Positions 48,178-60,732 of a stretch of 64,000 nt of DNA are shown here, one piece after another. The position numbers were made by a program, and so were the translations under genes. The first letter of the stretch is position 1. Each line of letters opens with the position of its first letter. Location: contig JAIXMF010000012.1 in NCBI GenBank assembly GCA_025201365.1, positions 186,001 to 250,000 on the forward strand, in the 5' to 3' direction. The notes under the pieces were generated by a model that had not been told where the DNA came from, did no database searches, and saw only the letters and a list, made by a program, of their open reading frames with translations. The stretch is from Syncephalis plumigaleata. Its lineage: Eukaryota > Zoopagomycota > Zoopagomycetes > Zoopagales > Piptocephalidaceae.

Positions 48178-50507
48178 CGCTGCCACTGCTCCCGTTACTA
48201 CTCCTGCTCCTACCACTACTCCTGCTCCCGTCCCCGCCACTACTCCTGCTCCTGCCGCTGCCACTGCTCCCGTTACTACTACTGCTCCTACCACTACTCC
48301 TACTCCCGTCCCCGCCACTACTCCTACTCCTGCCGCTGCCACTGCTGCTGCCTCGGAGTTGGTGCCAGCCCAAGCAGCGGAGCCATCACCAAAGTCAGCA
48401 CAACAATCAACTGCTGGCGATGGTGGCTCAGGTGTAGGGAAAAAGCACAATAAATTTATTCATGTGCCTTTTAAGTGGCTCGACCTTCAGCAGGAGAAAC
48501 GCGCGAAGCTAGTAGGGTGGGTAACGTCAGAAGAGGATAAGAAGCAAGGTAAGCTGTGTTTAAATGATATTGACAACAATAACTAATCTATCTACAGAAT
48601 TGCTACTTTACCGTGGTGGCAAGCTATCATTCGGTAATAAGGCTGGCTGGTAAGTTACTATTGTGTCACCTTGATCTACTTACTAATTGCAATACATTAG
48701 TGATCATAAGCTTCCTCAGCATAATAATTCTGCTTTTGGTATATCAGAGGTAAGATCATAATCATACTAAACGATGGATATAATCTAACCTGCAGCTCAT
48801 TAGGAGGATGGCAAGATCCATATCACAGTAAGTACTATGCTCAAATGTATTGGACTTTTAACTAATTGTTTATTAGAATGGAGGTTCTGGTGCCTTAACT
48901 AGTAAGTTGTTGACATGTACGGTCAAATATTCATGCTAATCATTTCTATAGTAAACAATCAGCAGGAATTTAGAAACGGCACGTTTAAAAACGTCGGCAC
49001 CATCAATATAAACGCTTTTGATTGTAAGTTACAGCAACTTCATTGATAAACTTGAGCTAACAACATATATAGACAATTTTTTATATACCGCGTTAGAACA
49101 CGCAGAATCAGAGCAGGTGTCGCCTGTTTATTATACACAGGTAAATGGAGACAAATGTATACAATATTACTACTAACACAATACAGATGCTTGGTGATTA
49201 TTATCACACTACAAAGTGTCTCGGCAGGTAAGTGAACAAATAGCTAAATACAGGGAAGTGTTATAATGAATAGCTAACGTGCGCATCTAGTGGCGGTTTC
49301 GGTGCCGTCTACAAAGGAATATCGCGCACTACCGGGGAAGAAGTGGCGATCAAGCAAGCCCATAGCGGCAATACGGCACTGGAAAACGAATGGGGCATAA
49401 TGCGAAAATTTCGCAAACAACGAAATATTTTACGTGTCATTAACTTCAACCAAAATGACTATGGCACGTTTGTTGTCGCGGAACTCGCTAAGGGAGGTAA
49501 TCTTTTAGATTACATTAAGAAAACCCCAATACTTCTCCCTGAGGACAAGGTCAAGGCAATTGTCCGCCAAATCCTGTTGGCGCTTCAGGTAAGTAATACA
49601 ACTATGACTACTATTAAAGCTATATTAACCATATACTATTAGGATTTGCACAACGCCAATACCGCTCACCTTGGTAAGTAATCAGCTGTGCTTAGGATTA
49701 ACTAATAATGTGTACTCATGGTGATTTATTTAATGTAATCCAATTACAATTAGACATAAAAGTAAGTCATTTATTTATTTGCTTTATTACAAATATTAAC
49801 ACAAACATAGCTGGAAAATGTTCTTTTCAAGGACAAGGATTGTACACACATCCTCCTGGCAGATTTTGGATTGTCGCACGAATTCGCATATCCATATGCG
49901 CCTATCCAGTCGCTTATTGGCACCCCAATGTATACGGCACCGGAAATCCTCTTGTGCCAGGAAGATGCGACTACAATTGTGCAATCCTTCATAAACCAAG
50001 GTGATATCGGTATGCAGAAAGTCGCCTATATTTTAAATTCGTACCTTGGATATAGTATAAGTAGCGATATGTGGAGCGTAGGCGTGCTTACATATTTGCT
50101 GCTATCCTGTAAGTTAATCTCTGCTTAAAATTAATGATAGCTAACGCGATATACTATAGATGATCATCCATTCCCGGGATGCATGGGTAAGCGCACTTAT
50201 AAAGAGTGCCTAAAGGAAGTTTTAAATGAACAAACACCATTTAAAATTATAAATTTCAATGAACCAGTACACGAAGGTAAGTTATGAGTACACTAATAAA
50301 ATCAGCTAACTACAATTAATACTGTTAGGTATTGATTTTATTAACCGCCTTCTTCAATTGAATCCTATCCAACGAATGACGGTCGAGGATGCCCTACAAC
50401 ACCCATGGCTTAATTCATTGGAAGATAATAACAAGCGCGAACTTGACAGTCTCTCGCAATCCGAGCAGTCTGAGCAATCGCAAAAGCGACCACGATGCGC
50501 TCCCTAA
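48017..50507 (+). CDS. Ser/Thr protein kinase, CAMK/Chk2-like, right-arm copy
   Basis: Second copy of the kinase on the opposite strand, with the same splice sites and no in-frame stop. It differs by two extra residues (one Ala-Pro unit) in the N-terminal repeat and one base in an intron near 49259. Every catalytic motif named for the left copy is also here: GSGGFGAVYKG, VAIK, HLDIKLEN, DFG, APE. The two start codons face each other across about 7.6 kb, so the genes are transcribed outward. Copy-number effect and expression are unknown. The near-identity implies recent duplication, gene conversion, or haplotype duplication in the assembly. Confidence 0.82.
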
Positions 50508-51639
50508 ATGCCCTCTCTAGTGCATCATACAATTTTGTTCAATAAATGTATTACTATTGTCATTAACAATTAAATTACTGCATACAAACATTTTCATACT
50601 TGCTACTCCATTCGTTCTATTATTGCTCTCTTTATTCACTATACTTATTTATTTCCATCATTCTATCTTTCCACTACCTATACATGCTTGCCACTATTCC
50701 CATTTCTCACTGCATGTATTCACTATTCCACCTATTGCTCATTCCCCTTGTTGTTTACTTCTTTACACAACGCGCATCTTCTTTGTGTCAACTGCATTCT
50801 AACTGTTTTCCATGTTTCCCTTTCCCTTCTTTACCACTATTGTCTTCTCTCTGCTAACTTCATTTCCCCTGTCATTCAACAACACGCGTCTTATTCGTGC
50901 CAACTACATTTCCCTAACCATTAAACAATAAGTGCCTTCTTTGTGTCAACTACATTTCACTTGTCAGTAAACGACACACGTCTACTTCCTCTTAACTATA
51001 TGCTAGTTATTCCTTTTCTTTCTATTTACTTTCTCAGTAATACGCGTCTTCTTCGTGTCATTCACATTCCACTTACTTCATCTTTCACTCTAGCATACAC
51101 ATTCCCAATAGCAGCTATTCCGTCATACTCTCTCTATGATGTTTATTTATCTCTTTGTTTTCCTCTTCCTCTAACCTATCTACATGCTCACTTGTCGTTA
51201 TTATTACTATACCAATAAGCCTTGTTTATTGTTCGTTCCAGTCCTTTGTTTTCTATCACTGTCCTGCTTATTTATCAATGCTTAAGCGTTCACTGTTCTC
51301 GTTGTAATATGCACCTTTTACTTTTGCCACTCTTTTCCGTCATCTGTTTGTATGCCATCACTACGTCATGCTTTTATTTGTATTTTCATTTGTTTACTGC
51401 CATCTACATACTCTATCTACCTACAAGCATACACTGCTTCTTCGAATAAACTGACATACGTGTTCATGTGCCCTTCCTTGCTCATTCCTTGCTCATTCAT
51501 AACAATTCAGTCATTCTACTAGTTACTGCTTGTTTATTACATTGTTTATCGTGTATTCTATTTGTTCACTCGTTGCTCTCTATGCACTCAATTGTAAGTA
51601 CTATCATCATAACTTATCTATCATACTAGTTTATTACTA
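50508..51639. repeat. Outer-arm non-coding region with degenerate minisatellite (right)
   Basis: Mirror of 36803-37908. The minisatellite lies at about 50770-51070. It holds small insertions relative to the left arm (for example near 51010-51040). The open frames differ from those of the left arm, which argues against coding. Confidence 0.55.
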
Positions 51640-51886
51640 CTTGTAGGTACATGAAATGGTAATATCCAACTATACTAGTACACTTGTATCGTCTACCTTA
51701 TAGAATTGATGGTGATAGTTATCGCTATCAATGAAGGATCCATTACTAATACTGAATTGTTATTATTATCATGCTATATCAATTGGCATTTCTATGGTGA
51801 CAACGGTGTTAACAATTGTGCAAATCTACTTATTAATATACGGCAAAAGTAATGACTAACTGTGTTAATCGGTTGGAAAAACCCTG
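51640..51886. mobile_element. MITE terminus at right outer end of the inverted repeat
   Basis: Mirror copy of 36556-36802, ending GGAAAAACCCTG followed by TA at 51887-51888. It differs from the left copy by several substitutions. Confidence 0.65.
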
Positions 51887-51909
51887 TACATACAAATCAT
51901 GTATCTCAT

Positions 51910-52139
51910 ATGGTAAGAGATATATAAGAAATAAAGACTAATAAACTTGATTCTTTATACATCAAGTAGTGATAACCATAGTAAATAATAGTAATGATAG
52001 AAATAATAAGATGATAGAAATAGATCAGTTAAGAGTAGAGAAGAGAAAGGAATAGTGAGCTATGCACTCAAGCATAGTAGCGTAATAGTATTATTGTTAT
52101 CGTTATTATTATTATGTACTACTACTACTACTACTACTA
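51910..52139. other. Flank of the inverted repeat and PCT1 3' region
   Basis: AT-rich sequence after the right boundary, ending in a (CTA)n microsatellite at about 52117-52141 that overlaps the PCT1 stop codon. No gene seen. Confidence 0.5.
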
Positions 52140-53497
<1,358 letters not shown>

Positions 53498-54348
53498 TGT
53501 AGTTACCATAACAATACAAGTGCAATAACAGTAAAAGAAAGAAAGAGGAGGAGAAGGAGAAGAAGGAGAGTAAGATGGCAAGTGACGTTAGAATAGTAGA
53601 CACACTTTCAGTTCAATGTGATAACACTTAAGCAAAGCAAAAAGGTCTTTGTTACTATTATGACTACTACTAGAAGAGGAAGAGAAAGAGAAAGAAAAAG
53701 CCGTAAGCGGAGTAATAGTAGTAGTAAAGGCAAATGAGCAACAAGAGAAGAGGACAAGACAGTTAAAGGAATAGACAAACACAGGCTAGCGTCAAGGGAA
53801 ACCCATAAGATAATAACAGTAATGTGATAGTGATAGTCGTTGTAATTGTTGTTGACCAAACAAGTAAAAATGAAAGCAACTAGACTAGACAACAACAACA
53901 AGAAGAAGAAGAGGTAGAAGAAGAAAAAGGTGAAACAATGGATGTTACATATCGCACACCGCTAGACTATTTGTATTCGTATTTGTATATTAATTGATAT
54001 TATTCCTCCGTTATCGCTTTACACATACATACACAGCATGTAGATGATAACAACGTGATTACACGTGAAAATCGTCATGATGACAATGGAATGCCACTCG
54101 TTCACCTATCCTACTACTTTTACTAGAACAGCGAGCACTCATTCAAAAAACCTGTTATGTAACCAGCAACGATTGGCTATAAATAACCTTGCTTATGGGT
54201 TGGCATGCCATTAGAGATAACAATAATAAATAAACGAATGAATGAATGAATGAGTACAGTAAAGTAAGTGTGTATTTATTTAAATAACTAATTAGTTAGT
54301 TAGTTAGTTAGTTAACTAATCAAGTAAGTGATTATTTAAATAGCTCTA
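53498..54348. other. Intergenic region, 0.85 kb
   Basis: Promoter side of PCT1. Very purine-rich on the plus strand (53530-53570, 53680-53700, 53900-53930), so long minus-strand open frames here (53588-53901) are translated pyrimidine tracts. A TAGT/TTAG tetranucleotide repeat lies at about 54290-54314, framed by ATTTAAATA on both sides. Confidence 0.5.
54290..54340. repeat. TTAG tetranucleotide repeat with palindromic borders
   Basis: Five to six TTAG units followed by GTTAACTAAT, with TTATTTAAAT on each side. The whole 50-base stretch can fold back. Probably a simple microsatellite. Confidence 0.55.
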
Positions 54349-55707
54349 TCAATGACAATCATCTTGATGCTTGTTCAATATCAATATGTCACTATAATGT
54401 TGCACATCCTTTGATGCACCTCTTGATATGCCAAGCCTAAATGAATGTTATTAGTACAAGAAATGAATGAATTCCTATTATTAGAAACTTACTTGGGAAG
54501 ACCACGATTCAATCCTTCTAGTAGCATGCATGCTTTGCATATTTATTACTAGCTACGTAACCACATCGTTCACATTGACCTTGTACTGGCATCTTTACAT
54601 CATCTCTCACCATTAATTCCTCACCGGCATGTATAATATCAAGAATGGCACTGGGTCGTGTTGCCTCGAGATCTTTTAGAAAGGCGCGTGCATATCCACG
54701 ATAAGCATTCGGTGAGTAGATACATTCGGTGGAGAAGTAGTCGAGTTTCTTGAAATAAGCATACATGACAATCTCTTTTTCATACGTGTACTTGAATGGT
54801 TTAGATCGTGGTAGAACGCCCTCCATGTCACCTGTGGTTACAATCTCTGTGCATCTCTGTAATCGTGCAATATCACCTCGTAATACTGCATACATGCTTT
54901 ACTATTAGTAATCAATTCATCTAGTGCTATCCCCTCATCTGTACACTTACTGTTCATTAGTACAGTCTCTGCTACATCATCGGCATTATGTCCAGTAACA
55001 ATGTGATTGACACCTAGTAGAGTTGCACCACGATCAAGTGCTTGACGACGGAATACACCACAGAATGTGCCTAGTTCATGTATAAATCATTAATATCATC
55101 TACAGTAGCAGTGGTAGTAATAGAAACATACAATTATTTTTCTGACCAATAGTGGCAACAATACGATCCATCGTCCAGCCATATAATTCCTCATACGAGA
55201 CAATCTTCAATGGTAACGCGTATTGATCTCGATTACGCTTTACTGTCTACATTGTAGTATAGTTGATTCACATTCTATTAACTACAATAATCAAGTAATA
55301 AGCATCAAGTATCCTACCTCTAATGAATCATCGCGATATCCTGTAATACCTTCATCTACCGATAATAGAAATAGATCTAGTCCATAGTCGTATCGTTCAT
55401 TAAGTAGTTTTAGCACATACGCTAATACAGTTGAATCTATGTATACATATACATATATACATATACATGTTTGTGGTAAGTCTATATCACTATTGAATAC
55501 AGAATAACGAGTGAGTTTACCTTTACCGCCTGATGCACCAATGGCAACACGATCACCACGTTTAAATAGCTTATGTCGCTGAATTGTCTGGTGTATTTCA
55601 GTCTCAAATACTAAATAGAAGCATTCTTTACAAAGACGCTGTAATGTCTTTGGTCGACGGAGCATTGCGCGCTCTGTCTGACAAATAGAGCATAACTTTG
55701 GTGCCAT
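54349..55707 (-). CDS. NCS6: Cytoplasmic tRNA 2-thiolation protein 1 (CTU1/Ncs6)
   Basis: Thiolates U34 of tRNA-Lys, -Glu and -Gln together with CTU2/Ncs2. Start [20 protein letters not shown] with the N-terminal zinc knuckle CSIC...CKEC at 55707. PP-loop ATPase motif SGGKDST is split by an intron around 55437-55520. Then [16 protein letters not shown], the catalytic [56 protein letters not shown] and the C-terminal zinc ribbon [11 protein letters not shown]...CKAC. The last exon ends KHQDDCH at 54349. A one-base frame break near 54540 in the ribbon ([18 protein letters not shown] restored in the next frame) is most likely an error in an otherwise complete gene. About seven introns. Confidence 0.93.
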
Positions 55708-55877
55708 TATTCGTATTGATTATGGTAAGGAAAAAGAAGAAAGAAATCAAAATAAACAGTGTTGAAAATCAATTTCTTTTGTTTAATTACTGACCGCCTA
55801 TTTTATTCTGTTAACATCATCTTGTTATTTTGTCAAATTCAGCCTTTATATTATATATACACTAAACAAGTGTAGCA

Positions 55878-56333
55878 ATGTCTGATAATATCGTCAATAG
55901 TGATAGTAGCAATATGGAGGATAAGGTAGAATCTACAAAGACAGAAGATAAGACAAAAGTTCTATTAGATTCGGTAAGTAAGAAAAGCTTAGAACCAGTA
56001 ACGAATTCATTTGACTTACTTCTTTAATATTGCTATAATAGACACAAGAACTTATTAAATCATTGGTATGATGTATTAACAAGTATGTATGCTTTCATAT
56101 GACTAACCATGATGGTGTATATACTGATATGTAGAAGACAAAAATGACCACTTCAACTGATCCTGTAATTCTACGATGTAAGTGAGCATTTAACACAATT
56201 AGAGATATGCTAATTGTAATAATGATGTGCTCGTATGTGTATACTACTAGTGGATGCATTGGACAAGTGTGCCAATAGATTGAAGCAGCGAGTAGATCGT
56301 ATGACAACAACAAGTACTACTACTACAGGGTAA
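55878..56333 (+). CDS. Small coiled-coil protein, four exons
   Basis: A gene too small for simple ORF finding: exons 55878-55973, 56042-56065, 56135-56177 and 56251-56333, all with GT-AG borders and in phase, giving about 81 residues. The second exon is only 24 bases (TQELIKSL). The N-terminus is acidic (MSDNIVNSDSSNMEDKVES). The rest is helical: STDPVILRLDALDKCANRLK then QRVDRM, ending in a Thr run. Heptad-like Leu/Val spacing suggests a small subunit of a coiled-coil complex (for example BLOC/BORC- or HSBP1-like), but I do not recognise a specific family. Divergent from CTU1 with about 170 bases between start codons. Confidence 0.55.
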
Positions 56334-56423
56334 ACCATCCGTACTCTTAAAGTTAGCCTTTAACTTTTGCTGTTTATTAATAAATAATCTTGCACAACAT
56401 TTAATATGATTTATTGATAGCTG

Positions 56424-58073
56424 TTATATTTCACCATATTCTACTATTCTTTGTATACGCATGCCATAGGAACAACATAGCATACCAAGCATTGCATACA
56501 TACGGTAGTCCCATTTCTTGTCTGGTGTTTCAAATTCACGTATTATTTCTTTTGTACTGATGTCTACGAGCAATATATTGTATTTATGATTGCAACCCCA
56601 TGTAAGAAACTCATAGAGATCTCCAATAATATGTCTGATGGAAACTGTATCTGGTATTTGCAATACTTGGTCGTCATTGAAGGATATGTCTGTCCATACT
56701 TTTGCTAGGTTGGAGTTGAATATTAAATTTTCGAGTCCAGCCCTTAATAATGGGATAGGTATACGTTGGTCAGTTATATTGTAGCAATTACGTGGAGTAT
56801 GGCTTTGACCACTTGATGCTACGCTATGGATTATGTATGGATGACAATTATGTTGACTAGGAAATCCTATGATCATATGCGAGCCGTATGAATTACAAGC
56901 ATATAGTTTCATATCCGTTATCTCTTTAGGTAGTTGAAACCAGCCATTTCGTAATTGTTCAACAGGGTTATTGCTCGAGAATTGGTATAGTGCCCATTCA
57001 ATACGATCCACACCATCATCATCTTCTTCTTCTTCGACTATTCTTGCCGTATATACTATTGCTGTATCATTGGTTGTTTTGTAGAAATATGTTGCATCCC
57101 ATGTATCATCAATGTTTCCTGGACACATGATATTATTATCTATATCAAATACCATTACATTGACTATATTCATTGATTATTAGTATTAGTTATATTACAT
57201 CATTGTATAGTTACTACACTTACGTTTATAAATTGGCGAATCAGCAAATCGCTTTTTTGATTCATGCACTAGTAATATCCATTTCCCTTTGATTGTATCC
57301 ACTTTATATCGTGTTGGAATATCGAATGTAGTGAAAACACCACCTTGCTTGCGAGAAAGTATTCTTACATTATAGTCGGTATTGTTTCTGATTGCCTTAG
57401 GAGATACGGCTATGTAATGGTCACTCAAGATATAATCATACTCATCCTCATTACCAGTATCCAGTGAATGGATGTTTGGCAATGTGGAGAATGTGCTTTC
57501 ATATACAGTATTGTTGCTTGATTTAAGGTTTGAATGCGGCAAATATTCCAAAATATAATAATGGACTGGTGTTTCATTTGAACGACCTTGCTCTGCGATA
57601 ATTATACGATAATCATGAACATAATTGTGATACCATACTCCAGTCTTGCCCTTTTCCATATCGATATGCGTTGTCTTGCATCGTCCATATCGCCTATTAT
57701 TCTCGATGATCACTCGTCGACGATATGTGTTGTACCAGTCCACATTCTCTAGTAGATCGGCTCGTTTATCCGATGTACATGGATTGTTGACATCCGTACG
57801 TATACACCATAACACGAATTCCATTTCTTTATCATAACAATCTTTTGATAAGAAATCCCTTTGATATAGTTCTTGCCATAATGCTCTATCATTTCGAATA
57901 CTGCTTTTTAACGAGCGAGAACATGCCGATAAACGTACAAAATCTATATAACTAAATAAATTACGAAAGGCAAGCTGGTCATGAAATGGAAGGCTATTCA
58001 AGCAATCAAGTAATCTACAAGACGAGTTGGAATTACTCGATATTTCAGTAGCAGCAGCAGTAGTAGTAGACAT
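56424..58073 (-). CDS. F-box-like protein with C-terminal beta-rich domain
   Basis: Start at 58073 (MSTTTAAATEISSNSNSS); the upstream ATG at 58166 would add a hydrophobic stretch unlike an F-box protein. The F-box at residues ~19-70 reads LLDCLNSLPFHDQLAFRNLF...LSACSRSLKSSIRNDRALWQ, which would bind Skp1 in an SCF ubiquitin ligase. Intron 57223-57164 joins PIYK to LNVMVFDID in frame. The remaining ~450 residues are Tyr/Asp/Ile-rich and repetitive (DYNVRILSRKQGGVFTTFDI; LLVDISTKEIIREFETPD), like a divergent beta-propeller for target binding. The target is unknown. Such F-box genes evolve fast in fungi. No breaks. Confidence 0.72.
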
Positions 58074-58399
58074 AGTGGAATGAAATAAGAAAGACAATAA
58101 GGGGTAGAGAAATACCACTGCTTCCAAACATTCAAGGAAAGGAGGACAAGGACAACGAAGAACCAAACAACAATAAACAACTTAACCGTGATGATTATTG
58201 CTTTCACATCTAAATACGTATTAACATGACTACTATTTATTCATAAACACATAAGGTTAACAGCGCTAATTGGTTAAAAAAGCCCTGTACTAGCAGTAAC
58301 TAGACATCATTATTATAGTAATAAAACTCGTTTAATCAATAAAGATACATCGGTTATGTAATCGCTGACTATTTGCATATCATCGAATGATTACATGAA
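58074..58399. other. Intergenic with MITE remnant
   Basis: Between the F-box gene start and the gamma-tubulin 3' end. A short MITE terminus lies at 58259-58291 (GTTAACAGCGCTAATTGG, then GCCCTG and TA). Otherwise AT-rich. Confidence 0.45.
58259..58291. mobile_element. MITE terminus remnant
   Basis: About 33 bases matching the family terminus (GTTAACA..GCTAATTGGTTAAAAAAGCCCTG followed by TA, in separate pieces). Only one end is left. Confidence 0.45.
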
Positions 58400-60461
58400 C
58401 TACATGACCATATCTGATGATTGACCCTACATATTACATTAGTAAATACAGATATATATTCATCTTATATGATTGATGCACACTACACTTACCTTTGTTA
58501 CATAGTCTGGCTTCTCACAGGCAATATATTCATCCATCAAATCTTGAACAACCGCTCTATTTCATTCATTATGATATATATATATATATATACATGTTGA
58601 TTAGGTGATATTATAGACATTAGTCGAGTAGCTTACCGTGATTCATCGAATTCATCAAGATTATCTGCAAACATTGATTGGCGTCGATACTGATCGAGGA
58701 AAGCGTTACGTCGACGTAATCGATCATATTGGTCGATAGTTCGTTTGAACAACTAGCATACAATTTAGTATTAGACTACCGATTAGTAGTAGTACATGAT
58801 GATGCACACTTACCGATGCTATACTCGTATGATTGGCAAGCATGAGACCGGATACTCGATGAGTGGTTTGCGTATAAGGTGATTTACGCGTTAATGCCAC
58901 CTGAATACTAGCTGGACCCCATGGAATGAATGAGGCAAGACGTCGTTCACGAATACGTAATAATGATTTATGTACCTAGTGGATACAATTATCATTAGTA
59001 TAAATATATACATATCGAGTATTAAAGTCACTTACATCGGTGGGATCAGCCTCACCCTGAATGATATTTAATACGGAAATGTAACAACTACGCTTGGATG
59101 ACACGGCGCTAACCATTTTGTTCTTTGGTTGCAGTAAACGACGCATTACATCGAGTACAGTTGTTTTTCGAATTGATCTTGCCTAAACATATTCATTTAG
59201 TAATACTAATACAACTCGTAGTAATATTTCATTACCTTATCGACATTCTCCACTGTAAATGGTGTATAGGCCGTCATAAGGAAATGACATTTAGGTGTTG
59301 GAATGAGTGAGGCTACCAATCCAACTAGATCATTATTCATATAACTCGGATAGCGAAGTGTAGTCGTACTGGCTGCCATCACTGTTGATACCTATATATG
59401 TAATAAATATATATACATGTAGTGCTTGTTCCTTATACTATTCATCACTTACAAGTTGATTCGTTTGCATGAATGTCGGATTAGCGATATGAAGTCGATC
59501 ACAGGCAATTCTACTTAATGCTGCATTATCAAGTACAATCTAATTGTTGTAATTGTCATTATTATCACCATCATAGTTTATCATACATTCACTCGACTAG
59601 TTACTTACAACACAGTCTGCATTGAGGGTTAGACGTTTTAGCGTCAATATACTGTTATACGGTTGCACGACAACATCGGATATTTCTTCATTGTTGGGGA
59701 ATACCGAGTAAGTCTGTACCAATTTCTTAGGATAACGATCGTTCAACTTCTCCAACAAGAATGATCCTAGACCAGATCCTGTACCACCCGCGATAGAGTG
59801 TAGTAACATGAATCCCTACCAGTATTACTCGATATTAACTATCACGTCATCTATAGAGTATACGTGTACTTACTTCAAGCGAGTCACTACCATCGGCTTC
59901 CCGATCAATCATATCAAGGATCTCCTCACTCATACGCTCGCCTTGTTCATAGCCACTGCCCCAGTTATTACCTGCACCGCCACCTTCACTAGGTTGAAAG
60001 ATGTTCTCCGGGTTATACAAGTTGGCATAAGGAGAAGTAAGAATATTATTGATAACCTAAGTAATAAGTAAATAAATAAATAAATAACTAATACTAGGGA
60101 GGTGATATTTAGTATAGCTTACGCGTGGTTCCAGATCCAAGAGTATAGCTCGTGGAATGTAGTGTTCGTCGTCAGCCTAGTTATTATAACGGTGTTATAC
60201 GATATGCCGATACGCAATAAACGTGCCTGTCACTTACTTGGTAGAAGAACACGTCTTTACGGTCTACACCTTCAGTGGCATATTCCTCTAGGGTGCCATC
60301 ACTGCTAATACCATGTTCAGCACAGAGTTGTTTCCAAAACTCCATACCAACTGTATACGTATATATACGTATTAGCAATATAGCATATTATGATTAGAAT
60401 AGCGCTACTCACTCTGATTGCCACATTGGCCTGTTTGGAGTGTTATAATTTCTCGTGGCAT
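58400..60461 (-). CDS. Gamma-tubulin
   Basis: Microtubule-nucleating tubulin of the spindle pole body. Start at 60461: [16 protein letters not shown], then [17 protein letters not shown] and [10 protein letters not shown]. Diagnostic stretches are [34 protein letters not shown], the nucleotide-binding [58 protein letters not shown] and [36 protein letters not shown] and EKPDYVTK are near the C-terminus. About ten short introns. The last exon is uncertain: it may be 8 codons after an intron (stop at 58400-58402), or translation may run past the donor. Family is certain (gamma rather than alpha/beta by DLEPRVI and the [14 protein letters not shown] context). Confidence 0.95.
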
Positions 60462-60732
60462 TTTATACGTTAACCAGTGAAAGTAACAGAGAAAAGTGGG
60501 TAAAGGAGGTAAACAAAGTGAAAAATATCGATTCTTATAAATATTACACATTAACACTTATCCTATTTGTTCATTGTACATAGATATTATTATAGAAATG
60601 TACGCTATTTATTAGTAATTATGATTAACAATGTATATAGAGGTAGAACAATTAGAATGTATTATAAACAATACAAAAATGTTAATAACAGGATAGAATG
60701 GTATCGTGTAATTCATGAAATGATAGCAATTA
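60462..60732. other. Intergenic region
   Basis: Short AT-rich gap: gamma-tubulin promoter side and 3' end of the second MFS carrier. An AATATT-rich stretch and TATAAA-like sequence (60536-60545) are seen. Confidence 0.4.

Larger units (their letters stand above)
44521..51909. repeat. Right arm of the 15.4-kb inverted repeat
   Basis: Reverse-complement of the left arm; 7389 bases against 7356. Same genes on opposite strands: IleRS fragment (-), kinase (+), minisatellite, MITE terminus. Differences from the left arm are concentrated in the outer ~1.3 kb (after the kinase stop), where I count about a dozen substitutions in 240 compared bases plus small indels. The kinase exons and everything inside them look identical except for the repeat-number change. 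Confidence 0.95.

Noticed and set aside
36533-51909. Palindrome as a telomere hairpin or an organellar inverted repeat
   Set aside because: Ordinary single-copy nuclear genes with introns flank both sides, and the content is nuclear-type.
53588-53901. Minus-strand frames of 64 and 97 codons upstream of PCT1
   Set aside because: Translated pyrimidine tracts next to a promoter; no protein-like features.
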